A stretch of 64,000 nucleotides of DNA from Symmachiella macrocystis (GTDB taxonomy: Bacteria > Planctomycetota > Planctomycetia > Planctomycetales > Planctomycetaceae). Shown in pieces: positions 7,111-16,770 of this stretch. The notes beneath the pieces are model-generated. The model ran no database searches and was not told where the DNA came from. It saw only the letters and a program-made list of their open reading frames with translations. Position 1 is the first letter of the stretch. Each line of letters opens with the position of its first letter. The translations under genes were made by a program, and so were the position numbers. The DNA lies in NCBI RefSeq assembly GCF_007860075.1, contig NZ_SJPP01000006.1, positions 1-64,000 on the forward strand, in the 5' to 3' direction.

Positions 7111-7851
7111 TCACTTGGGCTGAACATTCTGAGGCGTACGGATGACAAGCGCAGCGCAACTGTCCGTTCCCACGATCGCGTAGGCGCTGAATCGCTCCGG
7201 TCCGCCGTGGTCAGGGGGAGCATGGACGACATGCAGCCTTGGGGCTAGCTCGAACTCGAAGGCCTCGAGGCCGTATGGCAAACCCTCTCCGATGGACTTC
7301 AGCGCTGCTTCCTTGAGGCTCCAGAACTGATAGAAGGTCCGCAGGCACTGCTGACCGCTGACCGCCTCGACAGCCTCGGCCTCGGCGACCGAAAAGTACT
7401 GCCGAGCGAGCTCTCTTGCTTCCAGGTCCCTCGTTTGATCTTCAAGGTCGACGCCGATCGCATGCGTCGACGACCAGGCGCCGAGAAGACCGGACTGGCA
7501 GGAGGAGAAGCTGAACCAAAGATCCGGCGACTCGGAAAGGTAGGGTCTCCCATTCTCAGTCTCCTCGAAGACAATCTCCGATAAGGGCTGCGACAATCCG
7601 AGCGCGGTGGCACCGCAGAAGCGACGAAACGCACGGCGCTGTTCGAACCGGGCCTTGTCGCATTCGGCGTCAAGGCGGTCCCTTCTCTGCAGTTCGGCAT
7701 CGGACAGGACCGACGCGCAATGCCTCGACACCTCAGCGTCGCGCGAGATCGGCGCGTACAGTACGCGAGCCGCATGACGCGCAGGTGCGGGTGTCACATC
7801 GCGCGAGCCCACGGTGAAAAGCTCGCTGATCCGTTCGCTCGAGTCGCTCAT
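7111..7851 (-). CDS. Sfp-type 4'-phosphopantetheinyl transferase
   Basis: This 246-aa protein contains GVDLE at 133-137 and FWSLKEAALKSIGEG around 176-190, the magnesium- and CoA-binding motifs of Sfp-type transferases. These enzymes attach phosphopantetheine from CoA to the serine of carrier domains. Its ATG overlaps the NRPS stop codon in an ATGA arrangement, so translation is probably coupled. The obvious substrate is Ser636 of the adjacent NRPS. The length is normal for the Sfp group. Confidence 0.9.
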   Translation of the reverse strand: MSDSSERISELFTVGSRDVTPAPARHAARVLYAPISRDAEVSRHCASVLSDAELQRRDRLDAECDKARFEQRRAFRRFCGATALGLSQPLSEIVFEETENGRPYLSESPDLWFSFSSCQSGLLGAWSSTHAIGVDLEDQTRDLEARELARQYFSVAEAEAVEAVSGQQCLRTFYQFWSLKEAALKSIGEGLPYGLEAFEFELAPRLHVVHAPPDHGGPERFSAYAIVGTDSCAALVIRTPQNVQPK

Positions 7852-10800
7852 TGGATATCGTGAGCCTCATTAGTGTCACCCGGCGTTTCAAAACCGCCTG
7901 GTCGTGGCTGAGTGAGAAGGGGAGGTGAGTGTTGAACTCCACTGACGGGGTCCGTGGGGCTGCCCTCGTAAGCTGCTGTGGGCAGGTGCATCTCCTTCAG
8001 GACCATGCTCAATGGTAGGAGCGTTGTATCGGGCTCGATGACCACACCGCCCATGACCGTGGCGCCGAAGCTGACCGAACTGCCGTCCTGGATCTCTGTC
8101 CGCTTCACCTTCAGCATCATGTTCTCGAAGGTGTGGAGCTGCAGCAAGCCGTCGATGATGCAATCGTCGCCGAAGCTCACTGCGTTCCAGTCAAAAGCCT
8201 GCAGGGGATCTTCGATGATTGTCCGTCGCCCTATTCGACACCCCATCCGCCGCAGGGCGAAATTCGCGAGCACTGTCCCGGCAAGGGTTCTCATGGGCCT
8301 CCGGTACCAGGCAAAGAAGCAGTCCTGAACGAAGAAGTAACTGAAGTGTCGCAAGGACCAGAACAGAGTCGAGTGCGCGGTACCCCACTGGTTGCCGACG
8401 ATGACCCTCTTGAGCAGGGCACAGCACTCAACCAGAACAACTTCACCCAGAATCAATGCGAGGCACGCGCTCACGACCGCGTGCCCGCCCAGCCTCAGCA
8501 GAACCGTGTAAAGAATCGCGAAGACGAGCACTTCGGCGATGGGCAGCATACCAACACTGAACACGTCATGCAGGGAGACACGTGCCAGGAAGAGGGGGAA
8601 GCTCGGCAGTGCTCGAGCTTCGTTCTCCGCCTCGAAGTCCGCACTGCCGAACTTTACCGGCGGGTTTCCAGCCACCGTGATGGACTTGCCGTCTCGCGAC
8701 CGCATCTGGCGTCTGAACCGGATGTCAGTCGCCGGCGTGGAGACACCGAGGAGGAAGTTGGTCGGGAAGTTCCCGTACTCCGCGACGCAGTTGTTGCTGA
8801 AGAAGGAGTTCGCTGGCATATCGATCGGTCGGAGCGTCAGGTGTTCGGCCCCCTGGTCGAGCATATTCGTGAAGCCCCCGTGAGCCCAAAAAACTTGTGA
8901 GTCAGCCTGGGTGAGCTCCGGGACGAGGTTGAGCATCACGTCACACTCAGAGGCGCCGGAGCGCGCAAAACGCACACCAGCGAGAGTACGCAGATACTGT
9001 CCGATGATGCTCCAGGTCCACAGACGCTGGATCTGATCCATCAGCTTCACCCGGTACAAAAGGAGATGGCCCTTAAGCCCGTACGAGGGATACAGCCCCG
9101 GCGAGGCAGGCGTGTAACGAAGGAACACACAGCCCACCATTGAAACCAAGACGATCGTCACCCAGGTGGTGACGAAGGTGTAGAGGCTCATCTGCCAGAC
9201 GATCTCGTGCAGGGGTGTGATCTGGAAGTAGTCACTGTTACTAGCGATCTCACTGGCGGGAAGAAGGACGGCGGCGAACCAGGCGACCGAGGCCGTGGGC
9301 ACGACAAGAAGCAACAAGTCCAGGAAGATCTGCATCAGGATGCCGAGCGTCCCCAGGAGCCAGAACGGCAACCCGTACCGGCAGTGGTTAGCTGTGCGTT
9401 TCACCGCCGCGCAACGACCGGCGAAGTGGGCGGGGGCGCCCTCCCACATTTCGTCGGCACCCACGTCGGCAAGGATCGGCGTCAGTGGAGTTATCCAGCT
9501 GCCGCGGCCCACCGTCACATCGTTGGCGATGCCAGACCGCATGCCGATCTTGCAGCCACTCTTGAGGTGAACGGGGCCAATGTGCAGCTCCTGCCCGACC
9601 CACCTCGACATGGACAGGTACGCTCCCGTTTGGATGGAGACATCGTCCTCGATGGAGAGGAGGTCCAGCGGCCCGGAGAACACCACGGCGTGCGCGCAGT
9701 GAACGTTCTTGCCCACGGTCGCTCCCAGCCCGCGCAGCACCCATGCCATGAGCGGTGCGCTTCGGAACATCGCATTCAGCGGTCGGAGGACCCATTGTTG
9801 CAGCCGCCCGATATACCAGGTTCGCAGATGCATTCGGCTCCACTTGGGGTACACACCCGGCGCCACCCAGTTGTTGCGGATGTGACCGCCCATGCAGAGC
9901 TTGATCAGCATAACCCAGAGCAGGCCTGCGAACGGCAGCGTAAGAGCAAGCAAGTACGTCAAGACGCCGACGACGATGAACTCCTCGAGGTGAGCGGTCA
10001 CGAAAAACTCGCCGATCTCTGCGAAGGCGACGAGCCCGATGAAACCCAGGATGGGTGGGGAGTAAAGCAGCAGCAGAAACAGGATCTGCAGGGTGGTGAA
10101 GTAGCCGACCGAGAGCACCTCTGCGGATGCCTCATCGCGCTCGCTGCGGTTGCCGTTGAATCGCGCGGCGGACGTGTGGTGGGCTCCGGAGGTCTGCGGT
10201 CGCTCCCGTGAGCGGTGGTGGGCCACCTTCCTGGCCGTGTTGCAGTCGGTTAGCAGCGACAGGACGGAGACCACCCTGCCCGCCGCCCGCAAACGGTTCG
10301 CCAGTCGCGCGATGACGATCGAGTGCCCGCCATGGTCGGCGAAGGCATCATCCCATCCAAGCGCGCGGTCAAACACGTCCCTGCAGATCGCCAGCACTTC
10401 CGCGGCGCCCTGGGCCACCTCTGAATCGGCTTCGGGGGGTTGGATGTCGTCGGCCTCTTCGTCCTGCGTCCTGGTTCGGGCGCCACGAGACGTCCCCTCC
10501 GCTGCCGGCGCCTCGTTCGGCAGCAAGCGAGAGAGGTCGGGCAGGCGCTCCCGGTCGATCTTCCCGGACACGGGCTTCATGACGAACCCATCGACCAGGA
10601 AAATCCTCGTCGGGACCGACGGCGCCGGAAGCTGTGCACTCAGCCTCTTGGTGACGCGGGCGGCCCACTCCGCCGGTGCCGGAGCGACGAGTGGGCTTTC
10701 ACCTTCGGCGACCAACGGCGCGGCGACGAAGGCGACCAGCTCCTCGTTCTGGTAGTCCAGCACAGCCACTTCGATCTCCTGGAACTCCGTCTGGAGGATG

Positions 10801-12227
10801 TCCTCGACAGGCTGGGTCTCGACGCGGTGCCCCCGTACTTTGAGCTGAGCGTCGATTCGACCCAGGAAGTGCACACGCTGCGTCCGGACGTCGATTCTGC
10901 ATTTGTCTCCGGTGCGGTATAGACGCTCGAACCGAGGGTGCGTGATGAACTTCTGCGCGGTTTGCTCTGGCAAGTTGCGGTAGCCGCGCGCAACGTGAAC
11001 TCCACCAATGCAAAGCTCTCCGACCTCCCCGTGGGGCAGCGGGTCGAGCTTGCCGACTTCGAGGATGACGTAGGTGACGTTGGCCAGCGGAGGGCCGATG
11101 GTCACCGGCTCCCCCGGTCTCAAGCTCTGGCGGCTCGTGTCGGTGCTCGCCTCCGTCGGGCCATAGGTGTTGATGATCTGCCGTCGACCTCGCGTCCACG
11201 GCTCCACGAGCGCGGCGGGGAAGGCTTCCCCCGCCGGAACGACGTAGCGGCACAGCGGGTACGGGAGATCCAGCTCGGGCGACGGTGTGAGCGTGGTCAG
11301 CAGCGCTGGCGGACAGAATAGTACCGTGACCTCTGCTTCACGGAGGACGGGGACGAGATCCGGACCGGACCGGATCTGCTCCTTAGTCAGCAGGACCACG
11401 GCGCAACCCGAGACCCAAGCGCTGTACATCTCGGAGATGCTTCCGTCATATCCCAGTGACGACGTGAGCGAGGTCGCATCCATGCCCGGGTTGAGATCGA
11501 AGTAGTCCGCGTAGCTGAGGGCCAGGTTCACATAGCCCGCGTGCGGGCACTCCACTCCCTTGGGCATCCCGGTGGTTCCGCTCGTGTAGAAGATGGTCGC
11601 GAGGCGCTGCGTAGGGTCGTCTAGCCATGGTGGCGGCGCGCTGCGCGTCATCGTCTCGGGTAAAGCCAGGACATCGAGCGTCGGCAATCCACGGAAGCTG
11701 TCTTGCCCGCGCGTGAGGACGGCCACGGGCTGTGCATCCTCAAGCATGTGGGTGATCAGGGCTTCCGGCAACGTGGTGTCGAGGAACATGACCGTGCCGC
11801 CAGCCTTGAGAATGCCGACATGAGAGGCCACGATCTGCCAGTTGTCCTGCGACATGACCACGACCACGACTTGGTCTGGGCCCGTGAGGAAGGGAGACAG
11901 GGCCGCGGCCACAGCTTCGGCTCGCGCGTCGAGATCAGCAAACGTCAGCGACTCTCCGGTGTGTGGAATCTGCAAGGCCGGGTGATCCGGGAACCGCCTG
12001 GCGGAGCGGCTGAATATCTCCGTCAACCACCGCACTCCTTCCTGATGCGGAATGTTCACGAGGTGCCGGTCGCCAAAGACATCCGTCAAGCTGTAGGGGC
12101 AGGTGTCCTTCTGCACGTGTTGCGTTTTCTCGGCCACCCAAAGGTATCGCCGCCACGCCACAAACGTCAAGCCGAAGAATACTACGAACACGGCTGCCAG
12201 AATCGAACCTGCCATGGAATTTCTCAC
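7848..12227 (-). CDS. Membrane-anchored single-module NRPS resembling poly-amino-acid synthetases
   Basis: The frame opens at GTG 12227; ATG 12215 is an equally good start, and neither has a strong ribosome site. In order the 1459-aa protein has an N-terminal membrane helix (about 6-25); an adenylation domain with FYTSGTTGMPKG (213-224), NTYGPTEAS (353-361), YRTGDK (437-442) and KPVSGKIDRE (551-560); a carrier domain with DHGGHS (Ser636); then, from about 705, a long region of membrane helices alternating with left-handed beta-helix segments (LGATVGKNV, GCKIGMRSGIANDVTVG, RMGCRIGRRTIIEDP). There is no condensation or thioesterase domain. This order matches epsilon-poly-L-lysine synthetase and related enzymes that make homopolymers or isopeptides at the membrane. 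The substrate is probably diaminopropionate or its amidinated form, inferred from neighbours. Confidence 0.85.
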   Translation of the reverse strand: MRNSMAGSILAAVFVVFFGLTFVAWRRYLWVAEKTQHVQKDTCPYSLTDVFGDRHLVNIPHQEGVRWLTEIFSRSARRFPDHPALQIPHTGESLTFADLDARAEAVAAALSPFLTGPDQVVVVVMSQDNWQIVASHVGILKAGGTVMFLDTTLPEALITHMLEDAQPVAVLTRGQDSFRGLPTLDVLALPETMTRSAPPPWLDDPTQRLATIFYTSGTTGMPKGVECPHAGYVNLALSYADYFDLNPGMDATSLTSSLGYDGSISEMYSAWVSGCAVVLLTKEQIRSGPDLVPVLREAEVTVLFCPPALLTTLTPSPELDLPYPLCRYVVPAGEAFPAALVEPWTRGRRQIINTYGPTEASTDTSRQSLRPGEPVTIGPPLANVTYVILEVGKLDPLPHGEVGELCIGGVHVARGYRNLPEQTAQKFITHPRFERLYRTGDKCRIDVRTQRVHFLGRIDAQLKVRGHRVETQPVEDILQTEFQEIEVAVLDYQNEELVAFVAAPLVAEGESPLVAPAPAEWAARVTKRLSAQLPAPSVPTRIFLVDGFVMKPVSGKIDRERLPDLSRLLPNEAPAAEGTSRGARTRTQDEEADDIQPPEADSEVAQGAAEVLAICRDVFDRALGWDDAFADHGGHSIVIARLANRLRAAGRVVSVLSLLTDCNTARKVAHHRSRERPQTSGAHHTSAARFNGNRSERDEASAEVLSVGYFTTLQILFLLLLYSPPILGFIGLVAFAEIGEFFVTAHLEEFIVVGVLTYLLALTLPFAGLLWVMLIKLCMGGHIRNNWVAPGVYPKWSRMHLRTWYIGRLQQWVLRPLNAMFRSAPLMAWVLRGLGATVGKNVHCAHAVVFSGPLDLLSIEDDVSIQTGAYLSMSRWVGQELHIGPVHLKSGCKIGMRSGIANDVTVGRGSWITPLTPILADVGADEMWEGAPAHFAGRCAAVKRTANHCRYGLPFWLLGTLGILMQIFLDLLLLVVPTASVAWFAAVLLPASEIASNSDYFQITPLHEIVWQMSLYTFVTTWVTIVLVSMVGCVFLRYTPASPGLYPSYGLKGHLLLYRVKLMDQIQRLWTWSIIGQYLRTLAGVRFARSGASECDVMLNLVPELTQADSQVFWAHGGFTNMLDQGAEHLTLRPIDMPANSFFSNNCVAEYGNFPTNFLLGVSTPATDIRFRRQMRSRDGKSITVAGNPPVKFGSADFEAENEARALPSFPLFLARVSLHDVFSVGMLPIAEVLVFAILYTVLLRLGGHAVVSACLALILGEVVLVECCALLKRVIVGNQWGTAHSTLFWSLRHFSYFFVQDCFFAWYRRPMRTLAGTVLANFALRRMGCRIGRRTIIEDPLQAFDWNAVSFGDDCIIDGLLQLHTFENMMLKVKRTEIQDGSSVSFGATVMGGVVIEPDTTLLPLSMVLKEMHLPTAAYEGSPTDPVSGVQHSPPLLTQPRPGGFETPGDTNEAHDIQ

Positions 12228-12248
12228 ACAGTCGTGAAGTCAGGACGT

Positions 12249-13307
12249 TCAATCGAAGTACCGCTGGAGCGTTCCTTCCCGGCGGATGTCCAGGGTCACG
12301 CAATGGAACCCACCACCCAACATCTTTGAGTGGCGTAGCTTGAGGGGGGCGACATCGAGGCCATGTTTTTCCAGGAGCTTGATCAGAGCCTTCTGGTCTC
12401 GATCGACTGCGACTAGGTCCGGACTGACGCTGAAGAGATTCATGTCGATCCACTCGCTGCCGATGCTTTTGGACAGATAATCGGCATCGTGCTTGTTGGT
12501 GCTTTCCATGGGTGGGCTGTAAATAATGTCCCACTGCTTTAGGATCGCGGGCAGCGTATCGTCATTGACTCGGGTTGGGTTGCACAGCATCAGACCTGGA
12601 CGCAGGGCCACAAATGTTGAGTCGATGTGGCTGCCATAGTAGACATCCTCGAGGAAGTGAACCCGAAAAGTGTCTCCGAGAATCGTCTGCAGCCATTGCC
12701 CTCCCAATCGGTTCCCCGTTCCACTGACCAAATAGATCAGGTCCCGGCCGAGGCGCAGGATGTTTGCCGCATCAAAGGCTGGTTCATCGTTGCACGGCGT
12801 GGGCTTGTTCAGATCGACGTCAAAGAGCGAGTCCAGAAGCATGGGTTTGGGCGCGCTGTACCACTTTGCACCTGATTTCAGGTAGTCCACCATCATGGTG
12901 CGATAGCTGAACGCTTCCTGGGCGCGGCTGCGAATGACATTGGGTGTTTCGATGATGTGATTGCCAATGACAAGCATGACATCGCGAGGGCAATAGTTGT
13001 AGAACCCCTTGGATTCCCATTCGATCGTCGAGAATGTGGCCTCGTGTGGCCATGTCTCCGGGCGTTTGACGGTAACGCCCTCTCTTTCCAGGACTGCAAT
13101 GAATTCTCTCAGATCCTCTTCCGTCTCTTCAATGATCCACTGCGGAAAGGGTCCCTGCGGGATCTCCTCGAGAGACCGATCGGGAAACTCTGCGACCTGG
13201 GTGCTCGGATCTGCCGTAGGAAATCGCGCGCCCAGCGGATTTCCCACGATGACCTCCTTGAGCGGATCCCATTCATTGCAGCTCCAAACGATTGGGGTTG
13301 GATTCAC
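12249..13307 (-). CDS. Glycine-amidinotransferase-type enzyme (AGAT family)
   Basis: I chose GTG 13307, 5 bases after the stop of the upstream gene and behind GGGGAGAG; the frame is open further upstream but would overlap that gene by 100 bp. The 352-aa protein shows NEWDPLKEVIVG near the start, YYGSHIDSTF with the catalytic His, and GGGFHCVTLDIRR with the nucleophilic Cys336, all typical of arginine:X amidinotransferases such as GATM, StrB1 and CyrA. These move the amidino group from arginine to an amine via an amidino-cysteine. The acceptor here could be L-diaminopropionate or the finished peptide; that is inference. It is the third gene of the operon. Confidence 0.9.
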   Translation of the reverse strand: MNPTPIVWSCNEWDPLKEVIVGNPLGARFPTADPSTQVAEFPDRSLEEIPQGPFPQWIIEETEEDLREFIAVLEREGVTVKRPETWPHEATFSTIEWESKGFYNYCPRDVMLVIGNHIIETPNVIRSRAQEAFSYRTMMVDYLKSGAKWYSAPKPMLLDSLFDVDLNKPTPCNDEPAFDAANILRLGRDLIYLVSGTGNRLGGQWLQTILGDTFRVHFLEDVYYGSHIDSTFVALRPGLMLCNPTRVNDDTLPAILKQWDIIYSPPMESTNKHDADYLSKSIGSEWIDMNLFSVSPDLVAVDRDQKALIKLLEKHGLDVAPLKLRHSKMLGGGFHCVTLDIRREGTLQRYFD

Positions 13308-13311
13308 CAGC

Positions 13312-14328
13312 TTACTCTCCCCGTCCGGGTAGGAACCCACTAACACGCATGCCAACGCCCGCCGCGTCGGCGAGGTTCCGCACCAGCCGACCGACGGCGA
13401 GGTCAAGAACACCGAGACCGAAGGGGCTGAAGACCGTCACGCCTTCAGCGCCGTGCCTGGGCGGAGCTGTGCCGAGGAGGACATCGGCCAGGGTGCAGCG
13501 AATGAATGCCCGGCTGCCGGACTGCTGCTCGGCCAGATGTACAGAGGTCTCCGCGCGACAGACGTGATTGACGTCGTCCACGATGTTGTCTGCCGCCAGG
13601 ATCACCTCGGGCTTCAGATCGCGCAGGGAGACATGCAGGATCGTACTGCCCGGCTGGAACTGAATCTCGGGGCCCACGTAGGGGGCCAGCGCGGTGGTGG
13701 CAAAGGAGACCAATCGACACTCGGCGGTGATTTCCTCCAGGCGGCCGGCGAGCACGCCTTCGACTCCAGGGCACAGAGAATCGCACTCTTTTAGGAACGA
13801 CGCGGCACGGGGCGGGTCGGTGTCGAATACGAGCAGCCTCCGAGGAGGTCCCGACATTGCCATGAGGAAGCGCAGGATCTCCCGATTGATCACACCACAG
13901 CCGACCATACCGATCGATTCTGTCTCTTCCGGGTAAGCCAGGTGTCTCGCCGCCAGCGCCGCACTCGCAGCTGTCCGCCGGGCGCTAATCAGCGAACCCT
14001 CCAGCAGCACGTCCGGCCGGCCGGTATCGACGGAGTTGAGGACCATGACGGCGGAGGCCCGTTCCATTCCCTGCTCCACGTTCTCGGGGAAGGAGGCAAT
14101 CCACTTGATACCGGCGACAGGCTCGCTGCCCCCCAAGAAAGCGGGCAAAGCAATGATCCTGTCACGCGGCTTGTCCGGGAAGTGGAGAAAGTTCGACTGG
14201 GGAAGGCTGCTCTGACCAATGGCATGTGTTTCGTAGGCCAGGCGCACAGAATCGATGACCTCTCGCTCTCTGCCCTCAAGCAGCGCCTTCACGTCCTCGG
14301 CGGTGAGGACCAACAGACTGTCTGACAT
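13312..14328 (-). CDS. sbnB: SbnB-like dehydrogenase (ornithine cyclodeaminase family)
   Basis: ATG 14328 is preceded by AGGGAGA and lies 10 bases after the previous stop. The 338-aa protein has the OCD/mu-crystallin fold pattern: [36 protein letters not shown], and an NAD-binding [13 protein letters not shown]. In staphyloferrin B and zwittermicin-type pathways SbnB oxidises N-(2-amino-2-carboxyethyl)-L-glutamate to release L-2,3-diaminopropionate and 2-oxoglutarate. The pairing with an SbnA-like gene immediately upstream supports this rather than true ornithine cyclodeaminase activity. Confidence 0.85.
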   Translation of the reverse strand: MSDSLLVLTAEDVKALLEGREREVIDSVRLAYETHAIGQSSLPQSNFLHFPDKPRDRIIALPAFLGGSEPVAGIKWIASFPENVEQGMERASAVMVLNSVDTGRPDVLLEGSLISARRTAASAALAARHLAYPEETESIGMVGCGVINREILRFLMAMSGPPRRLLVFDTDPPRAASFLKECDSLCPGVEGVLAGRLEEITAECRLVSFATTALAPYVGPEIQFQPGSTILHVSLRDLKPEVILAADNIVDDVNHVCRAETSVHLAEQQSGSRAFIRCTLADVLLGTAPPRHGAEGVTVFSPFGLGVLDLAVGRLVRNLADAAGVGMRVSGFLPGRGE

Positions 14329-14338
14329 GGTCGTCTCC

Positions 14339-15343
14339 CTAGCCACGGATCTCGCTCACGGGACCCAAGTGCCGACGACCGATCTGCAGCCCGTTCTGCG
14401 CGAGCCACGAGTCGCTGAAGATAGTGGAGGCGTAGTGCTCTCCGCGGTCCGCGCAAATGCAGACCGCCCGTTCGATGTTGTCGTGTGTCTGTAGATACCG
14501 GGCACAGGCTGCCAGGCCGGCCCCGCTCGACCCGCCGATCTTCAATCCGGTAGCGGCATCCAAGGCCCGGCAGAACGCAAACGCCTCACAATCGCCAACG
14601 TAAATAATTTCGTCGTAGAGTCCGGGGGTCACGAACTCGGATCGCCGACTGGAGCCGATGCCGGTCACCTTCCGCACGCCGAGAGATCCGCCTAGAGCCA
14701 CCGAACCTCTGGCGTCGACCGCGATAATCCGAGTGTCCGGGCTAGCGTCGCGGAAGAATCGCCCGATGCCCGCCAGCGTGCCGCCCGTGGAGACAGCGAC
14801 GAAAACGGCATCAACCCTGCCCTCCATCTGCCGGTATATCTCGGGCGCTGTTCCCGAATAGTGGGCTTCAGGGTTTGCAGCGTTAGAGTATTGGTTCGTC
14901 CACGCCAGTCCAGGATCTTCAGCCAACATTTCCCGGACGCGTGCCAGCCTGCTTAGGAGATACCCGCCAGTTTCGTCTGGCGATTCGACGATCCTTGTCT
15001 CGGCCCCCAGGGCGTGGAGCCGACGCATGTTCTCCGCAGTCATGGTGGGGTCGACCACTGCGGTGAACTGATAGCCTCGATCGCGAGCGAGCATCGCAAG
15101 GCTGATGGCCAGATTGCCTGAAGACGATTCGAGTAGGCGCCCTCCCGCACACAGCTGTCCGGTTGCCTCGAGGCTTTGAAGCAAGCCAAACGCTGTACGG
15201 TCTTTGACGGATCCCCCCGGGTTGTGACCTTCGAGCTTCAGATAGGCATTCCGACTCTTCCCGTTAATCAGCAACCGAATACGCCCAATGGGTGTGTTGC
15301 CCAGCTTTGTTTCTTTGACGACGATTGACTGTGTCAAACTCAT
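14339..15343 (-). CDS. sbnA: SbnA-like PLP enzyme (cysteine synthase family)
   Basis: The first gene of the operon starts at ATG 15343. The 334-aa protein has the PLP lysine in [10 protein letters not shown] (Lys47), the substrate loop [11 protein letters not shown] and the phosphate-binding [10 protein letters not shown]. It belongs to the O-acetylserine sulfhydrylase fold. SbnA condenses O-phospho-L-serine with L-glutamate to give the SbnB substrate. Its being followed at once by SbnB makes that reaction the best assignment. Plain cysteine synthase remains possible if considered alone. Confidence 0.85.
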   Translation of the reverse strand: MSLTQSIVVKETKLGNTPIGRIRLLINGKSRNAYLKLEGHNPGGSVKDRTAFGLLQSLEATGQLCAGGRLLESSSGNLAISLAMLARDRGYQFTAVVDPTMTAENMRRLHALGAETRIVESPDETGGYLLSRLARVREMLAEDPGLAWTNQYSNAANPEAHYSGTAPEIYRQMEGRVDAVFVAVSTGGTLAGIGRFFRDASPDTRIIAVDARGSVALGGSLGVRKVTGIGSSRRSEFVTPGLYDEIIYVGDCEAFAFCRALDAATGLKIGGSSGAGLAACARYLQTHDNIERAVCICADRGEHYASTIFSDSWLAQNGLQIGRRHLGPVSEIRG

Positions 15344-15580
15344 TCATTGAAACCCTATATTTATGCCCGAAGAAAAATTTTGCGACAGGCGTGGTCGTTC
15401 TGTGACGAGTGGCCAGAATTTAGCCGCCCCCCACACCTGCTCCTCGGCGAAAAGGCCCAGACTCGACTGGCAAATGGAGCGAAGCAGAGATTGTATTGGG
15501 CAAGGGCAGCACGATCAGTGAGCCTGCACGCAGGGCAAACGACTGTTAGGAGGCAGAATGCCCTGCGTTTGTACCAGGTT
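15344..15580. promoter_or_regulatory. Presumed promoter region of the biosynthetic operon
   Basis: This 237-bp gap precedes the SbnA start (minus strand) and follows the 3' end of the next minus-strand gene. No clear -10/-35 pair or operator was recognised. It is the only non-coding space in front of the six-gene operon, so its promoter should be here. Confidence 0.4.
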
Positions 15581-16336
15581 CTATTTCGTTGTTCCCACCT
15601 TGATGGATTCCCACAGGGCGCTGTTCGGAGCAATAATGAAGTCTCGGTTCGCCTTGTCAAGCTTGGCCACTTCGGAACCTTTGTAGCCATCCCAGAAAGT
15701 CCCCCACTCCTTGAAGGTTGGGGCCTGTACCACGAAAATCAAGTCGTGCTCACCGTTGGCGTTGACGGCAACTGGGAAGTGCACGGAGGCTTGTAAGTTG
15801 GCGCAACCGTCCATTTTCCGCGCGGCTGCAAGCCACTTCTGAGCAGCCTCCACCACCTGCTCTTCGGTGGCGTCATCGTCCAATTCGCATCTCCACATCT
15901 GGGTGGCCTTCATGTCAGAGGTAGGAGCGGCCGACCCGGCTGGCAGCTTTACTTTGATGGATTCCCACAGGGCGCTGTTCGGAGCAACAATGAAATCACG
16001 GTGCGCCTTGTCGAGCTTCGCGGCTGGAGAATCCTTGTAGCCATCCCAGAAAGTCCCCCACTCCTCGAAGGTTGGGGCGCTGACTACGAAGAGCAAGTCG
16101 GTATGGGGGAGGTTGTTGACGGCAACCGGGAAATAGATGGAAGCCTCAAGGTTCTTACCGCCTTTCATCGTCTTTGCGGCCGCAAGCCACTCATGAGCAG
16201 CCTCCACCACTTGCTCCTCGGTGGCGTCATCGTCCAATTCGCATCTCCACATTTGCGTGGCCTTCCCGCCCGCAAAGGCCGGAGCGACTGCAATCAGCAT
16301 CACTGCAACGAACATCCATGGTAGGTTTCGGTTCAT
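15581..16336 (-). CDS. Secreted protein with two tandem domains
   Basis: ATG 16336 follows AAAAGGAGA at the right distance. The 251-aa protein opens with a signal peptide (MNRNLPWMFVAVMLIAVAPAFAGG). It then has two near-identical domains of about 100 aa, each running from KATQMWRCELDDDATEEQVVEAA through the conserved APTFEEWGTFWDGY to NSALWESIKV. The pattern (short alpha-beta unit, TFxEWGxFWDGY) suggests a dimeric alpha-beta barrel type fold, but no family is certain. A truncated LysR gene diverges from it, in the same arrangement as the intact LysR and the DUF1254 gene at 21 kb. Confidence 0.75.
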   Translation of the reverse strand: MNRNLPWMFVAVMLIAVAPAFAGGKATQMWRCELDDDATEEQVVEAAHEWLAAAKTMKGGKNLEASIYFPVAVNNLPHTDLLFVVSAPTFEEWGTFWDGYKDSPAAKLDKAHRDFIVAPNSALWESIKVKLPAGSAAPTSDMKATQMWRCELDDDATEEQVVEAAQKWLAAARKMDGCANLQASVHFPVAVNANGEHDLIFVVQAPTFKEWGTFWDGYKGSEVAKLDKANRDFIIAPNSALWESIKVGTTK

Positions 16337-16473
16337 AACGCGTCTCCTTTTCTGTGTGTTTGCTAAGTTTAAAACGAAAGTCGCGCGGTCCAAAACTGGT
16401 CGCGTCACTCGCTCAAATTTGCCATCATTTCTTATTTTTACTCGCATTAATATCCCAAAGCAACTCACGTACC

Positions 16474-16490
16474 CTCATGGAGTATATGAG
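16474..16490. promoter_or_regulatory. Inverted repeat CTCAT-N7-ATGAG at LysR start, copy 1
   Basis: The sequence CTCATGGAGTATATGAG overlaps the start of the truncated LysR gene. The same spaced inverted repeat (CTCATAGAATACATGAG) occurs at the start of the intact LysR gene (21195-21211). Conservation at both loci while the centre changes suggests an autoregulatory operator, or simply inheritance from a common copy. Confidence 0.5.
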
Positions 16491-16770
16491 CAATATCGAT
16501 CATTTGAATTTGGGTGGGAATACGCTGACGACATTTTTGACTGTCCTTGAAGAGACGTCTGTTTCCAGGGCAGCAGAAAGACTGGGTGTTACGCAGTCAG
16601 CGGTCAGCCATACACTCGAGAAGTTACGAGGAATATTTGACGACCCGTTGTTCGTTCGCGTAGGACTGGGAATCGAATCAACGGCCAGGGCACGCGCACT
16701 GCAAGGCTCGGTGGAATCCATGGGGGCAGGTCAGGCAGGCACGGAGGAAACCTGCTGCGTTTGGCGTTAA
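16486..16770 (+). pseudogene. Truncated LysR-family regulator, N-terminal domain only
   Basis: Residues from MSNIDHLNLGGNTLTTFLTV through ALQGSVES are about 95 percent identical to the intact regulator at 21207 and cover the winged helix-turn-helix. After SVES the sequence changes to unrelated codons and stops at 16770. The effector-binding domain is missing. It diverges from the secreted double-domain gene. A free DNA-binding domain could still act as a competitor at the shared operator, but loss of function is more likely. Confidence 0.85.

Noticed and set aside
9207-10211. Long plus-strand open frame of 334 codons
   Set aside because: It lies entirely antisense to the NRPS gene, has no known domain, and arises from the GC-rich codon pattern of the opposite strand.
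16354-16485. Longer N-terminus for the truncated LysR gene
   Set aside because: The upstream codons are open but differ from the intact paralogue, where conservation of the protein begins at MSNIDH.
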